Both the position numbers and the translations under genes were made by a program. Below the pieces are notes generated by a model, which did not search any database, was not told where the DNA came from, and saw nothing but the letters and a program-made list of their open reading frames with translations. Of a DNA stretch of 45,109 nucleotides, positions 25,989 to 33,332 are shown in pieces (position 1 is the stretch's first letter; the number at the start of each line of letters is the position of its first letter). This DNA is from an uncultured Clostridiaceae bacterium. GTDB taxonomy: Bacteria > Bacillota > Clostridia > TANB77 > CAG-508. Location of the stretch: NCBI GenBank assembly GCA_946628065.1, contig CAMOWC010000011.1:1-45109 (forward strand), given 5' to 3'.

Positions 25989-27221
25989 TTATTCTTCAAC
26001 TTGTTTTTTTCTGAAAATATTAAGTACTAACAATCCTAATCCGTATACAAAAAGTAAGAAGCTAATAATTCCTCCTACAAATGGCACAAAGCTTAGAGCC
26101 CATACAACAACTGATGTTAATAAAACAGCTAATATATTGTGTGCTTTTGAAAGTGCTGATATTTTCTTAGCTAGTACTCCAGCAACTGCAATTATAGCAA
26201 CAGATTTTGCTAAACCAAATACTAACAATGCCCATGAAGAAAGTAAAGCAAAAGCAATAGATACACCAACGTATGAGATCAGTAGTAGAACAACTGCAAT
26301 TACTGGAACAACTAGAGCCAGCAAACCAAACCCAATTGATGGTAGAATTTTACCTAGCTCGACATTTTCTAAGTTATTTAAGAATTTAGGCGCTATCCAA
26401 ATCAATACTCCAAGTATTGCTAATGTATAAACAATTGATTGAACAAAATCAAACACATATGATATAACAGGATTTCTATTTTCTGCTTCATCACTTGATT
26501 GAGCTTGAACCTCTTCAAAGTTTATAGTTCCACGGACAACTCCTGTTGGTACTTGAATTGCATCTTTTGAGCTATAGTTTAAATTTCCATATATTTGAGC
26601 TTTTTCGCCAATAGATATTGCAGAACTTGTTACATATACATTTCTGCCAACGCCACCGTTAAGCGTAATTTCACCTGCAGAAGCCCTGATATCTCTGTTT
26701 ACGGCACCAGTTTCATTAAGTGTAAGTTTTGAACATGCTGCATATAAATCTCCACCATAAACAAAACCATCTATTGTTAGTTCATTAGACAAAACATATA
26801 GGTTTCCGTAAATTAGAGCATCTTCAGTGATGTTTACTGTGTTACCCAAAATGAAAACGTCCCCTCCTACTACACTAGAAAATGTAACATTATTTCCTAG
26901 CACGTAAGCGTTTCCATCAACTACTTGTGTGCTTTCAACAGTTTCATTGAATAAGTAAAGATCATCTGATAGCATTTCTTCTTTTTGTTCAGCTTCGCCT
27001 GTTGTTTCTGCTGGCTCAGCAGTTTCAGACTCTTCCTCGGATGCTTTATCAGCATCTTCAGATACTACGGCCTCTGATGGCTCAGCAGTTTCAGCTACCT
27101 GTGAGTTTTCATCAGTTGCTGAATACAATACTGTTTCTGAATCGCTTGCAAAACAGATTGTTGAAATCAACATTAAAATTAGTAAAGCAACAGCGAATGT
27201 CTTTTGTAGTTTTTTAACCAT
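25989..27221 (-). CDS. Exported membrane protein with bactofilin-like beta-solenoid region
   Basis: 410 residues. Signal peptide (MVKKLQKTFAVALLILMLISTICFA is longer; core LLILMLISTICFA), an acidic Ser/Glu/Ala-rich segment (~30-85), a repetitive short-strand region with periodic Gly (NAYVLGNNVTFSSVVGGDVF, GNLYVLSNELTIDGFVYGGD, RDIRASAGEITLNGGVG) typical of polymer-forming bactofilin/solenoid folds, then at least four membrane helices and a basic tail ending RKKQVEE. The solenoid is predicted outside the membrane. Function not known. RBS AGGAGGAG on the minus strand. Confidence 0.8.
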   Translation of the reverse strand: MVKKLQKTFAVALLILMLISTICFASDSETVLYSATDENSQVAETAEPSEAVVSEDADKASEEESETAEPAETTGEAEQKEEMLSDDLYLFNETVESTQVVDGNAYVLGNNVTFSSVVGGDVFILGNTVNITEDALIYGNLYVLSNELTIDGFVYGGDLYAACSKLTLNETGAVNRDIRASAGEITLNGGVGRNVYVTSSAISIGEKAQIYGNLNYSSKDAIQVPTGVVRGTINFEEVQAQSSDEAENRNPVISYVFDFVQSIVYTLAILGVLIWIAPKFLNNLENVELGKILPSIGFGLLALVVPVIAVVLLLISYVGVSIAFALLSSWALLVFGLAKSVAIIAVAGVLAKKISALSKAHNILAVLLTSVVVWALSFVPFVGGIISFLLFVYGLGLLVLNIFRKKQVEE

Positions 27222-27256
27222 AAATCTCTCCTCCTAAAATTTTTTTAACAGTTTAA

Positions 27257-27285
27257 ATGATATATCTTTAAATATTTTTTGTCAA
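27257..27285 (-). promoter_or_regulatory. Promoter of the bactofilin-like gene
   Basis: Minus strand: -35 TTGACA (27280-27285), 17-base spacer, -10 TATCAT (27257-27262). Confidence 0.85.
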
Positions 27286-27313
27286 TTACTAAACAAAAAA
27301 AATACACAAAAAC

Positions 27314-27344
27314 ATAAAAAAAGCATTAGTAAAAATAATGCTTT
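27314..27344 (-). terminator. Terminator of nth
   Basis: Minus strand: stem AAAGCATTA / TAATGCTTT with a T-run continuing to 27314. Confidence 0.88.
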
Positions 27345-27356
27345 ATCTATATGTAT

Positions 27357-27989
27357 TTATATATTATTTTTATAAAATAAGCAATAAGCGCTAATTGGGC
27401 ATTTGTTACATTTTGGACTTCTTGCAGTACAACAGTTCCTTCCATGCCACATAAATACATGGTTTATATCCCTTAAATATTTTTTAGGAAACAATTTTAC
27501 CAAATCTTGTTCTATTTTTTCAGGTTCTTCTTTTAATGATAATCCTAGTCTATTAGATATTCTTTTTGCATGTGTATCTACAGCAACACCACATGGAGAA
27601 TTGAATGCTTCTAACATTATTACATTGGCGCTTTTCCTTCCAACCCCAGGAAGAGACATAAGATCCTCTATGTTATCTGGTACATTTCCGTCAAAATCAC
27701 ATAAAATTTTCTTACTACATAGTTTAATGTTTTTCGCTTTATTTCTATAAAAACCACAAGGGTGAATGAGACTTTCCAGTTGCTCTATATCCATTTTATC
27801 AAAATCTTCGGGAGTGTTGTATTTTTTAAAAATATCAGAAGTTACTTTATTTACTCTTTCGTCTGTGCATTGCGCAGAAAGTATTACGGCAACAAGAATT
27901 TCAAAAGGTGTGCTAAAGTCTAAACTGCACTTTGCATCAGGATACTCTTTTTTTAGTATTTTAATTATTTCAATATTTTTATTTTCCAT
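27357..27989 (-). CDS. nth: Endonuclease III
   Basis: 210 residues; DNA glycosylase/AP lyase for oxidised pyrimidines. Seen: ILSAQCTDERVN, helix-hairpin-helix LPGVGRKSANV with the catalytic Lys, AVDTHAKRISNRLG with the catalytic Asp, and the 4Fe-4S ligand pattern C-x6-C-x2-C-x5-C (CTARSPKCNKCPISAYC). Intact. Confidence 0.96.
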   Translation of the reverse strand: MENKNIEIIKILKKEYPDAKCSLDFSTPFEILVAVILSAQCTDERVNKVTSDIFKKYNTPEDFDKMDIEQLESLIHPCGFYRNKAKNIKLCSKKILCDFDGNVPDNIEDLMSLPGVGRKSANVIMLEAFNSPCGVAVDTHAKRISNRLGLSLKEEPEKIEQDLVKLFPKKYLRDINHVFMWHGRNCCTARSPKCNKCPISAYCLFYKNNI

Positions 27990-28051
27990 GGATAAATCAC
28001 CTTTTTTGCATAATTTAATATAATATATTAAGAAATAGGAGGTAATAGATT

Positions 28052-28201
28052 ATGTTTAGACTACTAAAAAAAACAATGGCTGTATGTATGATTGGGCTAG
28101 GGCTAGGAGTCTTGCTTGTAATATTGCTTCCGTTTACTGGTTGGCTTTTTATTATAGGAGCTTCTCTTATTACGGTCGGAGTTATGAGTTTAATATGTTA
28201 A
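28052..28201 (+). CDS. Small membrane protein, 49 residues, upstream of spoVM
   Basis: ATG 28052 behind AGGAGG (28038-28043), TAA at 28199-28201. A basic start (MFRLLKKT) precedes two hydrophobic segments (VCMIGLGLGVLLVILLPFTG and WLFIIGASLITVGVMSLIC) joined by a Pro-Phe-Thr-Gly turn, i.e. a helical hairpin. The stop is 15 bases before the spoVM start and the gap holds the spoVM RBS, so the two are likely co-transcribed. No family name is recognised. Confidence 0.72.
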   Translation: MFRLLKKTMAVCMIGLGLGVLLVILLPFTGWLFIIGASLITVGVMSLIC

Positions 28202-28216
28202 AGGAGTTGAGCATTT

Positions 28217-28291
28217 ATGACTGTAGTTGTAAAAAAAGTACCAAAATTTCTAAGAGGCATTGTAAAATTAATATTTGGTATTAAAAATTAA
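28217..28291 (+). CDS. spoVM: Stage V sporulation protein M (SpoVM)
   Basis: 24-residue peptide starting MTVVVKKVPKFLRGIVKLIF. It matches the known 26-residue SpoVM amphipathic helix in the K-x-PKFL-x-GIV core and the Gly near the end. SpoVM recognises the convex forespore membrane and anchors the SpoIVA coat base. RBS AAAGGAG at 28200-28206 with 10-base spacing. Too short for normal gene calling. Its presence indicates an endospore former. Confidence 0.9.
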   Translation: MTVVVKKVPKFLRGIVKLIFGIKN

Positions 28292-28305
28292 TATACATAA
28301 GCAAA

Positions 28306-28328
28306 AAAGCGACCTTGTTGGTCGCTTT
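28306..28328. terminator. Bidirectional terminator between spoVM and rpmB
   Basis: Stem AAAGCGACC / GGTCGCTTT, loop of five, A/T runs on both sides. Confidence 0.88.
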
Positions 28329-28335
28329 AATAATA

Positions 28336-28533
28336 CTATGCTTTGTTAACTTTTCCTGAACGTAAACATTTAGCACAAACTTTAATCTTTTTAGGTTGAC
28401 CATCTACAACAGCTTTAACTGTTCTAAGATTTGGTTTAAATGTTCTTGTGCTTCTTTTACTAATATGTGAACGTGTAACACTTAATTGGTTTCCAAAATT
28501 AACGCTTTTATCACAAATTTCGCATTTTGCCAT
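28336..28533 (-). CDS. rpmB: 50S ribosomal protein L28
   Basis: 65 residues. Seen: MAKCEICDKSVNFGNQLS with CxxC, RSTRTFKPNLRTVKAV and CAKCLRSGKVNKA with the second CxxC, so this is the zinc-binding form. RBS AGGAGGTG on the minus strand. Confidence 0.96.
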   Translation of the reverse strand: MAKCEICDKSVNFGNQLSVTRSHISKRSTRTFKPNLRTVKAVVDGQPKKIKVCAKCLRSGKVNKA

Positions 28534-28577
28534 TTTAATAGCACCTCCTACATGAATTCTAATTATGACTGTCTTTT

Positions 28578-28606
28578 AGTTTACCACAATTATTAAAAAA
28601 AAACAA
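28578..28606 (-). promoter_or_regulatory. Promoter of rpmB
   Basis: Minus strand: -35 TTGTTT (28601-28606), 17-base spacer, -10 TAAACT (28578-28583). Confidence 0.7.
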
Positions 28607-28688
28607 GACTTTTTATATAGTTTTTGAAATTTTACTTTTATTTATTAATATAGTGTATTATGCAAACAAAAACATGAAAACAAAATTA

Positions 28689-28717
28689 TTGCTGTATAAA
28701 AAAAAATATGGTATAAA
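28689..28717 (+). promoter_or_regulatory. Promoter of recG
   Basis: -35 TTGCTG (28689-28694), 17-base spacer, -10 TATAAA (28712-28717). Confidence 0.65.
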
Positions 28718-28734
28718 TTAAAAGGGTGAGAAAA

Positions 28735-30782
28735 GTGGACGAACTTAACCAATCAGTACAATATGTTAAAGGAGTTGGACCTTCTAAAGCAAAGCTTCTT
28801 GAAAAATTACGGAATAAAAACAGTAGAAGACCTTATTATGCATTTCCCAAGAGATTATGAAGATAGAAGCAAGCCTAGGAACATTGAAGACTTAACTGAT
28901 GGAGAAGAAGGACTAATAAAGGCTATTTGTGTTTCAAGGATAAATAATATAAGAATAAAAAATGGAAAAACCATGCAAAAATTGATAGTTAGAGATGAGA
29001 CTAGTCAATGTGAAATTACATGGTTTAATCAACCATATTTAAGAGAAGTTTTTAAATTGGGTGAATCGTATTTCTTTTATGGAAAAGCAAGCGTAAAATT
29101 TGGAAGAATTGATATGACAAGCCCCGTGTATGATTCAGAAAACACAAAAAAGAATACGGGAAGAATAATACCGCTTTATCCTTCAACATATGGATTATCC
29201 CAAAATACTATTAGAACAATAATTGGAAATGGACTAAATAGTGTTAAAAATATTGAAGAAACACTACCCCAAAATATAATAAAAGAAAAAAAACTAATGG
29301 ATATAAATAGTGCCATAAATCAAATACATTTTCCAGATGACTTTGATAGTTTTAAAAGAGCCCGTACTCGACTTGCGTTTGAAGAACTATTAAGTATGCA
29401 GCTTGCTCTTTATAGCCTGAAAAATCAATACAAAAAAGATGAAGAAGGTATCACATTTTCAAAAGATGCAAAAATGTCAGATGTTATTTTTGACTTACCA
29501 TTTAAACTTACAAAAGCGCAAACTCGAGTGCTTGAAGAAATAGATAGAGATATGGAAGGCAAAAAAACAATGAATAGACTATTACAAGGAGACGTTGGCT
29601 CGCGGAAAAACAATAGTTAGCTTAATTGCTGCATATAAAGCAGTAAAAAGCGGATACCAGGTTGCAATTATGGTGCCAACTGCAATTTTAGCGCAACAGC
29701 ATCTAGAAACATTCAAAAAATTCTTGAAGCAATATAATATAGAAATAGAGCTACTAATCAGTAGTGTAACGAAAAAGAAAAAAGAACAAATACTTGAAAA
29801 ATTATCTAAAGGAAAAATAGATATTATTATAGGTACACATAGCTTGCTTGAAGAAAATGTTACATTTAAAAAACTGGGATTTGTTGTAACTGACGAACAG
29901 CATAGATTTGGAGTAAGGCAAAGAAGCACAATAGTGTCAAAGGGAAACAACCCTGATGTATTAGTAATGACAGCAACTCCAATTCCACGTACACTTGCAT
30001 TGATACTATATGGAGATTTAGACATTTCAATTATTGATGAACTACCACCAAACAGAAAGAAAATAGAAACATATGCTGTTACTAAACAGCTTGAGGACAG
30101 AGTAAATAATTTTGTGGAAAAGCAAATTAAAGAAGGAAGACAAGCATATATTGTTTGCCCTTTGGTAGAAGAAAATGATGAAATAAATGCACAATCTGTA
30201 ATGGAAATGGCCGAGAAATATAAGAATAATGTTTTCAAAAACTACAGAGTAGAATATTTACATGGAAAAATGAAACCAAAAGAAAAAGAAGAAATTATGG
30301 AACAATTTAAATTAGGAAATATACAAATACTTATATCTACAACTGTAATAGAAGTTGGAGTTGACGTTCCAAATGCCACTATAATGGTTGTCGAAAATGC
30401 CGAGAGATTTGGCTTAGCACAATTACACCAGCTAAGAGGAAGAGTTGGCCGTGGTGAGGCACAATCTTACTGTATATTAAAATACCAGGGAAATAGTGGC
30501 GTTATAAAACAAAGAATGAAAGTAATGCAAGACACAAATGATGGATTTATTATTTCTGAAAAAGACTTAGAACTACGTGGTAGTGGTGAGTTTTTTGGCA
30601 CTAAGCAACATGGATTACCAGAATTTAAAATAGCAAACTTATTTATAGATATGGAGATGCTAAAAGAAGCACAAGCTTTAGCAAATAGGATTATAGATAA
30701 AGACGCATCTCTTGAAAAAGGTGATAATTTATTATTAAAGGAAATTGTAAGAAAGAAGCTAAATGGAAGAATAGAAATATAA
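28735..30782 (+). CDS. recG: ATP-dependent DNA helicase RecG, two CGGN shift sites
   Basis: Fork-reversal helicase, 681 residues when C28810 and C29603 are skipped (normal family length). Start GTG 28735 behind GGGTGAG. The first 25 residues (QYVKGVGPSKAKLLEKL) are in one frame, the wedge/OB domain (GIKTVEDLIMHFPRDYEDRS, residues 26-289) in the second, and the helicase domains in the third. The second shift lies inside Walker A: LLQGDVGS-GKT, and the glycine it makes directly precedes the catalytic Lys-Thr. Later motifs: DEQHRFGVRQR (DExH), TATPIPRTLAL, VIEVGVDVPNA, QLRGRVGRG. Without the shifts only 42 residues or an N-terminal fragment would be made. Confidence 0.95.
28810..28813 (+). other. 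CGGN +1 shift site 9 (recG N-terminus)
   Basis: AAA TTA CGG AAT AAA AAC in the incoming frame; skipping C28810 gives AAA TTA GGA ATA AAA ACA (Lys-Leu-Gly-Ile-Lys-Thr), the conserved L-G-I-x-T-V-x-D-L segment of RecG. Confidence 0.92.
29603..29606 (+). other. CGGN +1 shift site 10 (recG Walker A)
   Basis: GGC TCG CGG AAA AAC AAT AGT TAG in the incoming frame; skipping C29603 gives GGC TCG GGA AAA ACA ATA (Gly-Ser-Gly-Lys-Thr-Ile). The glycine is invariant in GSGKT. Confidence 0.95.
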
Positions 30783-30793
30783 ATTAAAGATGT

Positions 30794-30832
30794 AAAGTAG
30801 TGCTGCTTGAATACAGGCAGCACTACTTTATA
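30794..30832. terminator. Terminator between recG and the small membrane gene
   Basis: Stem AAAGTAGTGCTGC / GCAGCACTACTTT with a 10-base loop; A/T-rich on both sides, so usable by both convergent genes. Confidence 0.85.
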
Positions 30833-30839
30833 ATTTTAA

Positions 30840-31103
30840 TTAATCTCTTTCACATTTTCTTTTGTTTGTTTTGTCTTTGCAACATATTAGCAATATAACT
30901 TGGACAATAATTAGTATTAGTAGAATAACAGCCAAAACAATTATAGCGGCAAGAGCTCCAAGAATTCCTGAACTTAATGCAGCACCTATTATTAAACCAA
31001 TTACAAAAGTAAATAAAGCGACAAGTATTGCAAGTATTACCCAATTACATAAACATTTTTTGCCTTCTTTTTTATTGCAAGATATGGTTACGTGTTCTTC
31101 CAT
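30840..31103 (-). CDS. Small cysteine-bearing membrane protein
   Basis: 87 residues from the ATG at 31103; the longer frame to 31112 begins within the RBS AGGAGGTGG. Two long hydrophobic segments (NWVILAILVALFTFVIGLII and LGALAAIIVLAVILLILIIV) are flanked by Cys/Lys-rich ends (SCNKKEGKKCLC and CCKDKTNKRKCERD). Gly/Ala-rich turn between them. No family recognised. Confidence 0.72.
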   Translation of the reverse strand: MEEHVTISCNKKEGKKCLCNWVILAILVALFTFVIGLIIGAALSSGILGALAAIIVLAVILLILIIVQVILLICCKDKTNKRKCERD

Positions 31104-31243
31104 AACTTCCACCTCCTAAAAAACACAAGGTTACTATATTATATGTTTTAAAAATTTTTTTTTGCTTTTTTTCAACGCAAAATTTGGAATTACAACAGCG
31201 AAAAATGGGAATAATACATGCTTTACGGCTAAATATAAAAAAC

Positions 31244-31272
31244 TTGCAGAAATAAAAAAGAACATATATAAT
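31244..31272 (+). promoter_or_regulatory. Promoter of folD
   Basis: -35 TTGCAG (31244-31249), 17-base spacer, -10 TATAAT (31267-31272). Confidence 0.75.
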
Positions 31273-31297
31273 AAAACAAAAATGAAAGGAAAAGATT

Positions 31298-32137
31298 ATG
31301 GCTGTAATTTTAGATGGAAAAGAATTAGCTAGAAAAATAAGACAAAATTTGAGAGAGGAAGTAGATGCTTTGAAACGAAGAGGTATTTTACCTAAGCTTG
31401 CAGTAATACTTGTAGGAGATGATAATGCTTCTAAAATATATGTAAAGAATAAGAGTAAAGCATGTGAAGAAATAGGAATAGATTTTGAAGAATACGTGCT
31501 TAAAGAAGATATACAAATGGATGAACTAAAAAACTTAATAAACAGTTTAAATGAAAAAAAAGACATACAAGGGATATTGCTACAATGCCCACTACCGCCA
31601 CATTTAGATGTAAATGAAGCATTAAAAACAATTGATCCAAAAAAAGATGTAGATGGGTTTAATCCTTTGAACGTAGGAAAACTGTCATTAGGACAAGACA
31701 CATTTGTATCTTGTACGCCATATGGAATAGTAAAAATCTTAGAAGAATACAACATACCTATTCAAGGAAAACATGTTGTTATTCTAGGAAGAAGCAATAT
31801 AGTAGGCAAACCACTTATACAGTGCATGTTACAAAAAAATGCAACAGTAACAGTATGCCATTCAAAAACAGAAAATATAAAAGAATTTACAAGGCAAGCA
31901 GATATACTAATAGTTGCAATTGGAAAAGCTAAATTCGTAACAATGGATATGGTAAAACAGGGAGCCACAGTTATTGATGTAGGCATAAACAGAAGCGAAG
32001 ATGGAAAACTCTGTGGAGATGTGGATTTCGAAAATGTACAAAAGACTGCGAGTTATATAACTCCAGTACCAGGTGGAGTAGGACCAATGACAATTGCAAT
32101 GCTAATGAGCAACATTGTAAAAGCAGCCAAAAATTAA
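31298..32137 (+). CDS. folD: Methylenetetrahydrofolate dehydrogenase/cyclohydrolase FolD
   Basis: 279 residues; bifunctional one-carbon enzyme. Seen: VGDDNASKIYVKNKSKACEE (catalytic Lys), GILLQCPLPPHLD, DVDGFNPLNVG, VILGRSNIVGKPL (NADP loop), and PVPGGVGPMTIAML. Intact and free of CGG. Confidence 0.97.
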   Translation: MAVILDGKELARKIRQNLREEVDALKRRGILPKLAVILVGDDNASKIYVKNKSKACEEIGIDFEEYVLKEDIQMDELKNLINSLNEKKDIQGILLQCPLPPHLDVNEALKTIDPKKDVDGFNPLNVGKLSLGQDTFVSCTPYGIVKILEEYNIPIQGKHVVILGRSNIVGKPLIQCMLQKNATVTVCHSKTENIKEFTRQADILIVAIGKAKFVTMDMVKQGATVIDVGINRSEDGKLCGDVDFENVQKTASYITPVPGGVGPMTIAMLMSNIVKAAKN

Positions 32138-32184
32138 GTGGGGACGTTTCCCAAAGGGGGATTTTCCCCCCTTTGGGGACAGGT
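32138..32184. repeat. GC-rich palindromic (REP-like) element
   Basis: A G/C-rich island in AT-rich DNA: arms CCCAAAGGGGG (32150-32160) and CCCCCTTTGGG (32167-32177) around ATTTTC, flanked by TGGGGACG and GGGGACAGGTC. The GGGGAC flanks resemble palindromic repeats dispersed in clostridial genomes. Only one copy is in this window, so repetition is inferred. Confidence 0.5.
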
Positions 32185-32196
32185 CATAAATATGAG

Positions 32197-32226
32197 ACAA
32201 AGAAAAATAATTCTTTGTTTTTTTTA
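32197..32226 (+). terminator. Terminator of folD
   Basis: Stem ACAAAGAA / TTCTTTGT, then TTTTTTT. Confidence 0.85.
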
Positions 32227-32329
32227 TGCCGTAACTTGCGATATTTATAAAAACAATATATAATTATTTGAAATCTGGGGGCAAACAATTAAGCTTTCTA
32301 TAGAGAAAAGCTTAACATAAGGAGAAAAA

Positions 32330-33185
32330 TTGGACGAAAAATTAGCATGGTATGCCATTTCTATGATAGAACAAATCACAAATAAACAAATTGAAATGCT
32401 GTTAAAGAAAAGTAAAAAACCTCAGGACATTTTCAAATTAACAAAAGACGAATTAAGCAATTTAGGATTAAGCGATTCGCAAAGCAAACAAATTTTAAAC
32501 ACAAACATAGAAAGTTTATTGCTAGAGCAAGAAAAACTAAAAAATGAAGATGTAAGCTTTATAATAAAAAAAGACAAACTTTATCCCAAAAATTTAAATA
32601 AAATATACGATCCACCATACTGGCTATATGTAAAAGGAAATTCGAGTATATTAAATTCAAAATCGATAGCTGTAATCGGTAGCAGAAATAGTAGCAAATA
32701 TGGGGAAACTATTTCAAAAAGAATTGCGTACTACATTGCAAAACAAAGTGTTTGTGTCGTAAGTGGACTTGCTAGAGGAATCGATACAATGGCTCATTGG
32801 GGATGCGTAGCGGGAGATGGAATAACGGTTGCAGTACTTGGCTCGGGCATAGATTATATATATCCGCAAGAAAACATTAATCTATGTAACAAAATAATAG
32901 AAAAAGGTGGAGCAATTATTTCTGAATTTCCTATGAATGAAAAGCCGAGACCTGAAAATTTTCCTAAAAGGAACAGAATTATAAGTGGGCTGAGTGAGAA
33001 GATAGTAGTTGTAGAGGCGAGCAAAAGAAGCGGAACATTTATAACTGTAGATTTTGCTTTAGAACAAGGAAAAGAAGTATATGCTATACCTGGGAACATA
33101 ACTAGTATTAATTCTGAACGGAACTAATAGATTAATAAAAGAAGGAGCAATTCCTCTTACGGATTTAAACGATTTAAACATTTAA
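32330..33185 (+). CDS. dprA: DNA-processing protein DprA, one CGGN shift site
   Basis: 284 residues when C33119 is skipped. Loads RecA on incoming single-stranded DNA. Start TTG 32330 behind AAGGAG. Seen: AVIGSRNSSKYG, VVSGLARGIDTMAHWG, VAVLGSGIDYIYPQEN, GAIISEFPMNEKP, FPKRNRIISGLSEKIVVVEA, RSGTFITVDFALEQGKEVYAIPG, then across the shift NITSINSE-GTNRLIKEGAIPL, where the Gly-x-Asn-x-Leu-Ile-x-x-Gly-Ala signature is complete. The protein stops 13 residues after GA, so the C-terminal winged helix of many DprA proteins is missing; this is outside the shift and seems a natural short form. Confidence 0.94.
33119..33122 (+). other. CGGN +1 shift site 11 (dprA)
   Basis: TCT GAA CGG AAC TAA TAG in the incoming frame; skipping C33119 gives TCT GAA GGA ACT AAT AGA TTA (Ser-Glu-Gly-Thr-Asn-Arg-Leu), the conserved GxN motif. 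Confidence 0.93.
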
Positions 33186-33286
33186 ATAATAAACAACAAG
33201 CTATTTTTATAAAAATACTTTATCTTTTTATAGAAATGTAATATAATAAAACAGCAATAAAAAAAACAATTTATGCTATATAATAA

Positions 33287-33332
33287 AAAAGGAGGAAACA
33301 TTAGGGAAAAACTAATGTTGACAATTTTATGA
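33287..33332 (+). promoter_or_regulatory. Unusual PBP leader: distant RBS, hairpin and overlapping mini-ORF
   Basis: AAGGAGG (33287-33293) is 35 bases before the PBP start. Between them lie an 8-bp hairpin (AACATTAG / CTAATGTT) and a 5-codon ORF (ATG 33315, Met-Leu-Thr-Ile-Leu, TGA 33330-33332) whose stop overlaps the PBP ATG as TTATGA. AGGG at 33303-33306 may serve the mini-ORF. This suggests translational coupling or RBS presentation by the hairpin. A -10 TATAAT is at 33277-33282. Confidence 0.45.

Noticed and set aside
32330-33185. DprA truncated by the shift
   Set aside because: After the shift the GxNxLIxxGA signature is complete and the protein ends naturally; only the optional winged helix is missing.
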